Part shown: positions 53,842 to 61,153 of the stretch, piece by piece
How the letters are laid out: every line of letters starts with the position of its first letter
How positions within the stretch are numbered: the stretch's first letter is position 1
NCBI GenBank assembly: GCA_017935625.1
Contig: JAGBHC010000040.1
Location: forward strand, 1 to 64,000
DNA length: 64,000 nt
DNA from: Rikenellaceae bacterium
GTDB taxonomy: Bacteria > Bacteroidota > Bacteroidia > Bacteroidales > Rikenellaceae
Reading direction: 5' to 3'
Position numbers and translations under genes: made by a program
Notes under the pieces: generated by a model
Seen by the model: the letters and a program-made list of their open reading frames with translations, nothing else
Databases searched by the model: none
Told to the model about the DNA's origin: nothing

Positions 53842-54924
53842 CTACTCCGCGTTTTTGAGCACGACTTTCGAACCGTCGGCCAGGTTCAGGTTGCCCGAGA
53901 CGATGACCCGGTCGCCCTCGTTGAGTTCGGCTCCGCGCGAGATGTTGGCCTCGACCACGAACGAATCGGTGTTGGCGAGCAGCGTGTGGACATAGGTCCA
54001 CATGGCCGAGCCGTTGTCGTTGTAGCGGAAGAGCACTTCGAGGTTGTCGCGGATGACCACGGCGCTTTTGGGCACCACCAACTGTCCCGGGACGTTCTCC
54101 TCGACGATGACCTTCACGTTCATGCCGTCAATCATCCGGCCGTTGTTGGCCACCTCGGCCTGCACGGCCACCTGGCCCTTGTCGTCGATGGTGGGGTTGA
54201 TGTTGGTGACGCGTCCCGAAACCTGCACGTTGGGTTCGTTGAAGGTGGAAATCTTGACGGTCTGTCCCGGTTTGATGAATCCGTATTCGGTCTCCAGGAT
54301 ATTGAAGTTCACCACGAAGGATTTGTCGTCTATCAGGGTGCAGAATTCTCCGCCGGCCTGTTCGTGGCGGCGTTGTTTCACGCCGGCCACCTTTCCGGCG
54401 AAGGGGGCGGTGACGGTGCAGGCGGCCAGCTCGCGCCGGGCCCGCTCCACCTCCGCGACGGCCGCGGCGTAACCCGAGCGGATTCGGGCTATCTTCATCA
54501 CGTCCGCCGGAACGGAGAGCGTGTCGGCGGCCTTGTAGCCCAGACCTATCAGCACGTCCTGCAGGTCGAGCGTGGCTTTCGAGAGATTCATCTCCGCCTG
54601 GGAGAGGGTGGCCTGGGCCGCGGTCTTGTCGAGCGCGGCGAGCGCGGTTCCGGCGGCGACGCTCTGTCCGTTGGCCGCATGCACCTCGGCGATGGTGCCC
54701 GACGACTTGAAGGCCAGCACGCTCTTCTGCCGGGCGGTCAGGCGTCCGTTGCTGATGAGCTCTTTGGTGAAGGTGGTGCGTTTGAGTTCGATGACCTCCA
54801 CCTCGTTGCGGTCGGCCGAGTGCTGCAGTTTGCCGAGTTCTCCCTGTTCGGTCTGTTGGTTCGCGGAGCGGCAGCCTGCGAACATTGCGGAGCAGGCCGC
54901 GATGATGAATGCTATTTTTCTCAT
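53842..54924 (-). CDS. RND periplasmic adaptor lipoprotein (HlyD/AcrA type)
   Basis: Protein of 360 residues with lipobox AMFAGC (Cys18). The biotinyl-lipoyl half-motif VLAFKSSGTIAEVHAANGQS is paired with TVTAPFAGKVAGVKQRRHEQ, separated by a short alpha hairpin (about 85-160). Barrel and membrane-proximal domains follow (VNFNILETEYGFIKPGQTVK, VPKSAVVIRDNLEVLF). It bridges the RND permease to the TolC-like channel. Gaps are 36 nt to the permease and 6 nt from the TolC-like gene. Confidence 0.94.
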   Translation of the reverse strand: MRKIAFIIAACSAMFAGCRSANQQTEQGELGKLQHSADRNEVEVIELKRTTFTKELISNGRLTARQKSVLAFKSSGTIAEVHAANGQSVAAGTALAALDKTAAQATLSQAEMNLSKATLDLQDVLIGLGYKAADTLSVPADVMKIARIRSGYAAAVAEVERARRELAACTVTAPFAGKVAGVKQRRHEQAGGEFCTLIDDKSFVVNFNILETEYGFIKPGQTVKISTFNEPNVQVSGRVTNINPTIDDKGQVAVQAEVANNGRMIDGMNVKVIVEENVPGQLVVPKSAVVIRDNLEVLFRYNDNGSAMWTYVHTLLANTDSFVVEANISRGAELNEGDRVIVSGNLNLADGSKVVLKNAE

Positions 54925-54930
54925 GGTCGT

Positions 54931-56424
54931 TTAGTTTGCGAGTTTGTCGAATTCGGCCGAGATGTCGGTTCCCGTCCGGTAGTCGTAGAGCGACGATTTG
55001 CGGATGCCGTAGTAGTAGAGCCAGTAGTTGTAGAGCTCCTGGATGTAGGTGCTGTTGGCCTGGTCCTTTTCCGTCTGGGCGGTGTTGAGTTCGGTGACGG
55101 AGATGGTGCCTCCGGCGAAGTTCTCCATGGTCATGCGGTAGCGCTGTTCGGCGATTTCGTTGGCCTTGCGCGAGACGGTGCACTGGTTGCGCTGGTTGTT
55201 GAACTGCACTACCGAGACGTAGATGTCGTGCTTGTAGTCTATTTCGGCCTGCGCCAGCCGGTTTTTCACCGTTTCGGCCTGTGCTTCGGCCACCTTCACC
55301 CGGCCTCGTCCCATGCCCCAGTCGAGAATCGGAATCGAGAACGAGAGGCCCACCACCTCCTGGTCGAGCAGGTCGCGGTAGGCGGTCTTGAAGTTGTTGC
55401 CGTTGCTCGACAGACCGAAGCGCGAGGTGATGGAGGCCGTGGCGCCGCGGTTGGCCTTGGCCTGTGCGATGGAGGCTTCGGCTTCGAGCTGGGTGATGAG
55501 GTTGTCGGTCATGAAGGAGGAGTTGGCCAGGGCCTTGTCCAGCACGAAGCGGTAGTCGAGCACCAAATCGGGCAGGTCGTCTTCGATGACGGGCACGATG
55601 CTCACGCTCTCGTTGTAGCCCAGGAACGAGTTGAGCAGCATCTGCTGCGACTTGAGGTTCATGTCGCACTGGTTTATGGCCAGGCTGTCGTTGAGCATGC
55701 GGAGCTCCAGCTGGAGGAGTTCGTCCTTTTTGACGCTGCCCACCTTCAGCCTCTCCGATGCGATGGCGTACATGGTCTTGGTGTTCTTGTAGTTCTGGAC
55801 CGCGATGTCGTAGTTGTTTTTCTGGAGTACAAAGTTGAAGAAGCGGGTGACGGCCTTGATGGTTACCTCCTCCATCGATTCGATGTAGATGCGTTTGGCC
55901 CGGTCGAACTTGTGGGGTTCGATTTTTTTGTCCCATTTGAAGCTGTTGTAGGCGAACAGGGGCTGGATATAGGAGATGGAGACCGGTTGCGAGTAGTAGG
56001 TTTGGGACTTGTTGGCTCCGAACTGGTCGAGCCGGCTGAGGCTCGAATAGAGCGAGAGGGTACCGCCGGTGAGCGAAACCTTCTGCTGGACGAAGAGCCG
56101 CAGCGAGTTCTGCAGGCTGTAGTTTTCGACGTAGTTCATGTCGCCGGTGGTGGAGTTCTGCAGCAGGCGCAGCGAGCGGTCGAAGTCGGCCACTTCGCCC
56201 GAGAGGTTGAGCGAGGGCAGCCGGTCGGCCTTGAACGAGCGGTATTGCCAGTAGCTCGACAGGAAGACGTTCTTGGCCACCATGGCGTCGATGGATTGCG
56301 TCTGGGCGATGTGTATCACATCCTGAAGGGAGAGGGTGTAGACGGTCGCAGGCTCCTGGGCGCAGAGTATTCCGAACGAAAGCACTGCCGCCCCTGCCGT
56401 AAGCATGTTTTTCAGTCTCTTCAT
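54931..56424 (-). CDS. TolC-family outer-membrane channel
   Basis: Protein of 497 residues, first gene of the pump operon. Signal peptide ends about residue 23 (GILCAQ). The sequence is a duplicated helical-barrel protein: LSLQDVIHIAQTQSIDAM and YRFVLDKALANSSFMTD begin the two halves, and IPILDWGMGRGRVKVAEAQA is the typical second-half strand. Ends in IRKSSLYDYRTG. The ATG at 56424 places the signal peptide; the long upstream extension is not conserved-looking. Confidence 0.92.
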   Translation of the reverse strand: MKRLKNMLTAGAAVLSFGILCAQEPATVYTLSLQDVIHIAQTQSIDAMVAKNVFLSSYWQYRSFKADRLPSLNLSGEVADFDRSLRLLQNSTTGDMNYVENYSLQNSLRLFVQQKVSLTGGTLSLYSSLSRLDQFGANKSQTYYSQPVSISYIQPLFAYNSFKWDKKIEPHKFDRAKRIYIESMEEVTIKAVTRFFNFVLQKNNYDIAVQNYKNTKTMYAIASERLKVGSVKKDELLQLELRMLNDSLAINQCDMNLKSQQMLLNSFLGYNESVSIVPVIEDDLPDLVLDYRFVLDKALANSSFMTDNLITQLEAEASIAQAKANRGATASITSRFGLSSNGNNFKTAYRDLLDQEVVGLSFSIPILDWGMGRGRVKVAEAQAETVKNRLAQAEIDYKHDIYVSVVQFNNQRNQCTVSRKANEIAEQRYRMTMENFAGGTISVTELNTAQTEKDQANSTYIQELYNYWLYYYGIRKSSLYDYRTGTDISAEFDKLAN

Positions 56425-56644
56425 GGGCTGGGTGAGGTGAAATGAGATTTTACCCGACCAAAGTAGTATTTTTTTCGTCCCGGAGCAAGAAATAAACGTA
56501 GAAAATAGTCGAACCCCTTGATTTTTTACTTTTCCGGGGCCGTTTCGTAGTACGTGCGGTCCGTACCGGCCGGAATTCAGCCGTTTTTGCACCGGCCGGA
56601 GCGGGGGCCGCGTGCGGCCCGAACGGAGCGCGGCGGCGGTGGCG

Positions 56645-57331
56645 TTATTCGAGCACGGAGGCCTTCACGATGCGGACGTCGTTCAGCGGCCGGTCGTTGT
56701 CGTCGGTCTGTTCGTTCAGGATGACTTCCACCGTGTCGAGTCCTTCGACCACGCGGCCGAATACCGTATATTGTCCGTCGAGATGGGGCGTGCCGCCTTC
56801 GGTCCGGTAAATTTCGTGGACGGAGGGGCTGAGGACGATTCGGCCTCCGGTGGCCCGGTCGAGGCGCTGCTGCACGGCATCGAGCTCCGGGTCAGTGAAC
56901 GTGCGTCCCCAGACGATGTAGAATTGCGAAGAGGAGGAGGCGCGCCGGGGATTGACCTTGTCCGAGGTGCGTGCGGCGGCCAGTGCGCCGCGGCGGTGCA
57001 GGAGCTCGGGATAGCGGAATTCGGCTGCCACGGTGTAGCCGAGGTCGCCGTTGCCGAGCAGGGCTCCGGGAGCCGCATCGCGCGAGTCGGGGTCGCCGCC
57101 CTGAATCATGAAGTCGGCGATGACGCGGTGGAACAGCACTCCGTCGAAGTGGCCCTGTCGGGTCAGCCGGACGAAGTTGTCGCGATGGCGCGGGGTCAGG
57201 TCGGAGAGTTCCAGGGTGATGTCGCCCCGGGTGGTCTGCATCAGAATGCGGGTCGGTTCCCGGCGGGAGGTGCCGCAGCCGAGCAGCTGAAGGAGCGGCA
57301 GCAGGACGAGACATTTCAGGATGGGTCGCAT
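56645..57331 (-). CDS. Cyclophilin-type peptidylprolyl isomerase lipoprotein
   Basis: Protein of 228 residues with lipobox LQLLGC (Cys19). Cyclophilin core: TTRGDITLELSDLTPRHRDN, FHRVIADFMIQGGDPDSRDA with the catalytic Arg, SSSSQFYIVWG, and GQYTVFGRVVEGLDTVEVI. It assists folding in the periplasm. It carries an insert of about 40 residues between FTDPELDAV and TEGGTPHL, common in Bacteroidetes members. A minus-strand TATATTTG at 57356-57363 is the probable -7 box. Confidence 0.94.
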   Translation of the reverse strand: MRPILKCLVLLPLLQLLGCGTSRREPTRILMQTTRGDITLELSDLTPRHRDNFVRLTRQGHFDGVLFHRVIADFMIQGGDPDSRDAAPGALLGNGDLGYTVAAEFRYPELLHRRGALAAARTSDKVNPRRASSSSQFYIVWGRTFTDPELDAVQQRLDRATGGRIVLSPSVHEIYRTEGGTPHLDGQYTVFGRVVEGLDTVEVILNEQTDDNDRPLNDVRIVKASVLE

Positions 57332-57407
57332 GGCGGTTCGGGTTTTTATTCGGTGCAAATATATCCGTTTTCGGGTCATTGCGGATGAGGTTGTCGGAAA
57401 TAATGCC

Positions 57408-57415
57408 TATTTTTG
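57408..57415 (+). promoter_or_regulatory. -7 box for the small exported gene
   Basis: TATTTTTG matches TAnnTTTG exactly, 39 nt before the ATG at 57455. An AAAGGAG ribosome-binding-like stretch is visible near 57441. Confidence 0.6.
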
Positions 57416-57454
57416 TCCCTGTTCGATATTTTCTATCGGGAAAGGAGTACGGAG

Positions 57455-57880
57455 ATGAAACGATTGAAGAGGACGGCAGCGGTGTGCGTCGCGGTGGCGG
57501 CGCTGTGTTGCCCGCCGGTGCCGGCTGCGGCCCGCGGCGGGGACGGATGGCATGAGATGAGCGGAAAGATGGAGGAGACGACGCCGGGGCGCAGGGTCTT
57601 GCGCATGCGCGACTGCCGTGCGCTCTCCATCGACTCCATGCGGGTGGATACCGTGACGGTCTACGAAATCGTATGCCGGGTCGCTGCCCGCAAGACGGCG
57701 GCCTGGGCCGGGATTACGGAGCGCAGCATCGGACGCAGCCTGGGTTTCGTCTACGGCGGGAAGGTCGTGTGCCGTCCGTTCGTGCACATGCGGGTGGAGA
57801 GCGGCCGGTTTTCCGTCACCGGCACCGACGGCAGGCTCATGCGTTCGCTCTACGAGGCGATGGACAAGCGCGGCGAGTGA
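57455..57880 (+). CDS. Small exported protein resembling the SecD P1 head
   Basis: Protein of 141 residues with a signal peptide (about 1-27). The mature part reads RMRDCRALSIDSMRVDTVTV, then a segment like the SecD P1-head subdomain: RSIGRSLGFVYGGKVVCRPF followed by GRFSVTGTDGRL. In SecD the equivalent is an I-G-R-x-L, V-L-D-G-K-V, P-x-I pattern. The likeness is visual only and the function is unknown. Single-gene unit. Confidence 0.55.
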   Translation: MKRLKRTAAVCVAVAALCCPPVPAAARGGDGWHEMSGKMEETTPGRRVLRMRDCRALSIDSMRVDTVTVYEIVCRVAARKTAAWAGITERSIGRSLGFVYGGKVVCRPFVHMRVESGRFSVTGTDGRLMRSLYEAMDKRGE

Positions 57881-57952
57881 AGCCGGTGCGGCGGGGTCTC
57901 CCCGGCCGCGGAGGCCGGGAGCGGGCGGTCTGCCCGCGGCTGTCGGCGCGGG

Positions 57953-58318
57953 TCACACGCATTCGTGGGCGCAGAGCAGCCCCAGCTGCGTTTCGATGAT
58001 GCGCACCAGTTCGTGGGTCGTGTAGTCGGGGTCTTCGCCGCCGGCATCGACCGTGAAGAACTTGTCCGGTCGGGAGCAATAGTATACGGTGCTGGCGCTG
58101 GCGCAGTTGGGTACGCAGATGACCGCGTCGATGAGGCGGTCGTAGTCGGCCATGTTTTCGAAGAATGTCAGTTGCTTTTCGCGGGTCGCCAGCTCCTCCT
58201 GGAGCAGAATCCGGTGACCGTTTTCCAGCGATTCGAACGAATCGCACAGCGAGAATCCGTAGCGTTCGGCCAGCGGCCGGACGTCGTTCATCCCGAATCC
58301 GTACATTACGATGTTCAT
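57953..58318 (-). CDS. Conserved-looking hypothetical protein
   Basis: Cytosolic protein of 121 residues without signal or membrane segment. It starts MNIVMYGFGMNDVRPLAERY and has VPNCASASTVYYCSRPDKFF with paired cysteines, ending LGLLCAHECV. I do not recognise the family. It lies 101 nt downstream of the B12-riboswitch-controlled permease, with a terminator hairpin between them, so it may be co-regulated only by read-through. Confidence 0.6.
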   Translation of the reverse strand: MNIVMYGFGMNDVRPLAERYGFSLCDSFESLENGHRILLQEELATREKQLTFFENMADYDRLIDAVICVPNCASASTVYYCSRPDKFFTVDAGGEDPDYTTHELVRIIETQLGLLCAHECV

Positions 58319-58339
58319 GTTGTGTCTGTTTAAAAAGAA

Positions 58340-58410
58340 AAAGGCGCGGCGTGTAACCAATCCGTTCGACTTGTTATGGCAGTAACGTGTCCTTCGAGTG
58401 CCGCGCCTTT
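58340..58410 (-). terminator. Long-loop terminator after the permease
   Basis: A perfect 11-bp inverted repeat, AAAGGCGCGGC with GCCGCGCCTTT, has a 49-nt loop. On the minus strand it is followed by TTTTTCTTTTT, a good terminator for the permease gene. Confidence 0.75.
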
Positions 58411-58419
58411 CGGGTATTA

Positions 58420-60102
58420 TTATGCGAATAGAATGATGAGCAGTTGTGCGGCCACCACGCGCAGGAACATAGCCAGCGGGTAGACCGTGGCGTAGCCCAC
58501 CGAGGGTGCGTCGGAGGCGGTCTGTTCCGAGGCGAAAGCCAGTGCGGGCGGGTTGGTCGATGCGCCGGCCAGTACGCCGGTCAGGGTGTGGTAGCCGATT
58601 TTGTAGCGGAACCTGCCGACCAGGCCGGCCGCGAAGAGCGGAATGACGGTTATCAGGGCTCCGTAGGCAATCCACACGTAGCCTCCCGAGAGCAGGGTGG
58701 GAACGAAATCGGCTCCGGCCCCCAGGCCCACGCCGGCCAGGAAGAACGAGATTCCTATTTCCCGCAGCATGAGGTTGGCGCTCATGGTGGTGTAGGTGAC
58801 GAGTTTGCAGTGGGGTCCGAAACGGCCGATGAGGATGGCCACGATGAGCGGGCCGCCGGCCAGACCCAGCTTGACGGGCTGGGGAATTCCCGGAATCCGG
58901 AAGCTGAGGCTGCCGAGCACCACGCCCAGCGCGATGCCCAGAAACAGGGGGATGAGGTTGGGGTGGTCGAGTCTTTTGAGCGAGTTGCCGAAGAGCCGTT
59001 CGGCATGGGCGACCGAGAGTTCGTGTCCCACGACCGTCACCTTGTCGCCCAGCTGGAGCTGCAGGTCGGCGGCGGCCACCAGGTCGATTCCGGCCCGGTT
59101 CACCCGGGTGATGGTCACTCCGCAGAGGGAGCGGACGCGCAGTTCGGCCAGCCGTTTGCCGTTGAGTTCGGGGCGGGTGATGAGGATGCGGCGCGAAATC
59201 ATCTTGGACGCCGCCGCCTGCCAGTCGGTCTGCACCTCGTGGCCGATGAGGGTCGCCACGGCCTCCGCGTCTTTGGGGGCGGTGACCACCAGCATGCGGT
59301 CGCCGCAGTGGAGCGCGGTGGAGGCGTCGGCCAGTTCCGGCTCTCCGCCGGGGCGGCGGATGCGGGAGACCACGAAGTCGCGCAGCAGCAGGTGCCGCAG
59401 GTCGGCGACGGTTTTTCCCTCAATGGCCTCGTTGGCCACTTCGATGGAGAGGGCGCGGGTGGTCGGCTCTTTCTGAGACTCGCTTCCCGAGCTGGCGCTC
59501 TCCTCCTCCCGGCGGCTGTCGATGCGCAGCAGAAGACGCAGGGCGATGAAGGTCAGTATGGCGCCGATGACTCCCAGCGGATAGGCGACGGCATAGCCGC
59601 TGGCGATGTCCGGGGCGTTGGCTCCGGCATGCAGGTCGCCGTAGGCCTGCTGCGCCGCGCCCAGTCCGGGGGTGTTGGTGACGGCGCCCGACATGATGCC
59701 CGTCATGGTGGTGATGGGCAGTCCGGTGATGTGGTAGAGCGCCACGGTGGTCGCCACGCCGAGCAGGATGACCAGTGCGGCCAGTTTGTTGAGCGTGACG
59801 CCGCCTTCGCGGAACGAGGCGAAAAGGCCCGGTCCGACCTGCAATCCGATGGAGTAGACGAAGAGAATGAGTCCCAGCTCCCTGAGGAACTGGAGCAGGT
59901 GTTTGTTCACCTCGAGGCCGAGGTGGCCGAAAAGGATGCCCACGAACAGAATGCCGGTGACACCCAGCGAGATGCCGGCTATTCTGACTTTTCCCAGTGC
60001 GATGCCCAGGGTGATGGTCAATGCCAGAATCAGGACCGAATGGGCGACTCCGCCGCCCCACAGCGACGGGGAACCCCACAGGAGCGTTTCGAGTAAATCC
60101 AT
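58420..60102 (-). CDS. AspT/YidE/YbjL-type permease under cobalamin riboswitch
   Basis: Membrane protein of 560 residues with the duplicated layout of the AspT/YidE family. Helices 1-6 (about 20-190) have the duplication motif, including ELGLILFVYSIGLQVGPGLF and MSGAVTNTPGLGAAQQAYGD. A cytosolic middle has two RCK_C-like domains (about 215-385). The second half repeats the motif with EIGISFFLAGVGLGAGADFV and LAGASTNPPALAFASEQTAS. Known members exchange aspartate/alanine or other dicarboxylates; most are orphan. The unusual point is a full cobalamin riboswitch on its leader, so the substrate may be a corrinoid, cobalt-related compound or a B12-dependent pathway metabolite. Confidence 0.9.
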   Translation of the reverse strand: MDLLETLLWGSPSLWGGGVAHSVLILALTITLGIALGKVRIAGISLGVTGILFVGILFGHLGLEVNKHLLQFLRELGLILFVYSIGLQVGPGLFASFREGGVTLNKLAALVILLGVATTVALYHITGLPITTMTGIMSGAVTNTPGLGAAQQAYGDLHAGANAPDIASGYAVAYPLGVIGAILTFIALRLLLRIDSRREEESASSGSESQKEPTTRALSIEVANEAIEGKTVADLRHLLLRDFVVSRIRRPGGEPELADASTALHCGDRMLVVTAPKDAEAVATLIGHEVQTDWQAAASKMISRRILITRPELNGKRLAELRVRSLCGVTITRVNRAGIDLVAAADLQLQLGDKVTVVGHELSVAHAERLFGNSLKRLDHPNLIPLFLGIALGVVLGSLSFRIPGIPQPVKLGLAGGPLIVAILIGRFGPHCKLVTYTTMSANLMLREIGISFFLAGVGLGAGADFVPTLLSGGYVWIAYGALITVIPLFAAGLVGRFRYKIGYHTLTGVLAGASTNPPALAFASEQTASDAPSVGYATVYPLAMFLRVVAAQLLIILFA

Positions 60103-60144
60103 GACGAATACTCTTGTTTTGTGCCGATATGCGCAACATGCGGC

Positions 60145-60153
60145 AGACCTGCC
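60145..60153 (-). promoter_or_regulatory. Candidate riboswitch expression-platform segment
   Basis: On the minus strand GGCAGGTCT at 60145-60153 is exactly complementary over 9 nt to AGACCTGCC in the B12 box (60271-60279). It also pairs locally in a GCGGCAG-CTGCCGC hairpin 37-53 nt upstream of the permease ATG. The two pairings are mutually exclusive, which is the layout of a switch. This is inference. Confidence 0.45.
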
Positions 60154-60267
60154 GCGGAGATTCGCGGCACGATTCCCCCGACAGCAGTCGCAGGCCGGAA
60201 TGTTAAACCATTGTAATTTGCCGATATCGAGTGCCTAATCCCACGAGCGCATCCGACGTCGAATCGA

Positions 60268-60440
60268 CCTGGCAGGTCTCCTGACTGACTTCTGTTCCGA
60301 AGCCTTCCCGACCGCGAACTGCGGGTCAGTGGCGTAGAAATTCGGAATATCGCGAAGTTTCACAGTAGCGGGACTGTCCGGGATTTTCACCCGGTTCCCT
60401 TTTAATCTTGCCTCCCGGTGGGGAGGTGAAGAACCAAATC
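60268..60440 (-). promoter_or_regulatory. Cobalamin (B12) riboswitch
   Basis: Minus strand carries the conserved order: AAAAGGGAA (near 60400), CCGGGTGAAAATCCCGG, CAGTCCCGCTACTGTG (60361-60376), GCCACTG (60327-60333), GGGAAGGC (60302-60309) and the B12 box AGTCAGGAGACCTGCC (60271-60286). All typical aptamer elements are present. The leader from the promoter to the permease start is about 338 nt. The riboswitch lies between a divergent acetyltransferase gene and the permease it controls. Confidence 0.96.
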
Positions 60441-60445
60441 TGCCG

Positions 60446-60477
60446 CGAAGATAGGAATTTGCGGCGACTCTTCCAAA
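60446..60477 (-). promoter_or_regulatory. Promoter of the riboswitch leader
   Basis: Minus strand: TTTG at 60474-60477, 20-nt spacer, TATCTTCG at 60446-60453 (7 of 8). The transcript would start at about 60440, just ahead of the aptamer. Confidence 0.8.
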
Positions 60478-60528
60478 CGAAGAGTCGGAAAAAAGCGCTC
60501 TTCGCGGCCGGGTTCGTGCCGGAATCGC

Positions 60529-60536
60529 TATCTTTG
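60529..60536 (+). promoter_or_regulatory. -7 box for the YjaB-like gene
   Basis: TATCTTTG matches TAnnTTTG exactly, 28 nt before the ATG at 60565; it diverges from the riboswitch promoter. No convincing -33 box. Confidence 0.6.
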
Positions 60537-60564
60537 CGGCGAGGAAAAAACAGACTTGCGGCTT

Positions 60565-61056
60565 ATGGGAAAGGAAGATGGAGTCATATTGCGGGTGGTT
60601 TCGCCGACCGGGGCGGAGCGCGAGGAGCTGGTGTGCCTGTGGGAGGCTTCGGTACGCAGTTCGCACCGCTTTTTGCGGGAGGAGGACATCGGTTTTTTCC
60701 GGCCGCTGGTCCGGGACAGCTACCTTCCGGCCGTGGAGCTCTACGTGCTGAAGGAGGGGCAGGGGCGTTCGGTGGCTTTTCTCGGTCTGGACGGGGAGAT
60801 GATAGAGATGCTCTTCGTGCACCCGGCCTGGCAGGGGCGGGGATACGGCACCCGGCTGGTCGATTTCGCGGTGCGGGAGAGGGGATGCCGCCGGGTCGAT
60901 GTGAACGAGCAGAACCCGCGGGCCCTGCGGTTTTATCTCGGCCGGGGATTCCGTGCGGCGGGACGCGATGCGACGGATGCCGCGGGCAAGCCGTTCCCCA
61001 TCCTGCATCTCCGGCTGCCGGACGAGCCGCAGAAGCCGCAGAAGCCGCAGAAATAG
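60565..61056 (+). CDS. GNAT acetyltransferase, YjaB-like
   Basis: Protein of 163 residues. SSHRFLREEDIGFFRPLVRD is the distinctive YjaB N-terminal segment. IEMLFVHPAWQGRGYGTRLV is the acetyl-CoA loop (Q-G-R-G-Y-G), and DVNEQNPRALRFYLGRGFRA follows. The C-terminus carries PQK repeated three times from a 9-bp tandem repeat. The ATG at 60565 is preferred over TTG at 60556. The terminator stem begins at the last base of its stop codon. Confidence 0.9.
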   Translation: MGKEDGVILRVVSPTGAEREELVCLWEASVRSSHRFLREEDIGFFRPLVRDSYLPAVELYVLKEGQGRSVAFLGLDGEMIEMLFVHPAWQGRGYGTRLVDFAVRERGCRRVDVNEQNPRALRFYLGRGFRAAGRDATDAAGKPFPILHLRLPDEPQKPQKPQK

Positions 61057-61083
61057 CAGGGCGCCCTTTACGGGGCGCCCTGC
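61056..61083. terminator. Terminator between convergent genes
   Basis: Perfect 11-bp stem (61056-61066 with 61073-61083), loop of 6 nt. It touches the stop codon of the YjaB-like gene and faces the S41 peptidase gene. Confidence 0.75.
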
Positions 61084-61153
61084 TGTCGTATCTTGTCGGG
61101 CGAATGTCTCGCCGGGACGGTTTTCCGGTGGGGGAGCGAACCGGGGGCTCGCT

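Noticed and set aside
50698-56445. A 1915-codon open frame on the plus strand opposite the RND operon
   Set aside because: It is the antisense shadow of four convincing genes; its product is rich in His, Glu, Val and Gly, as expected from GC-rich codons read backwards, and has no domain.
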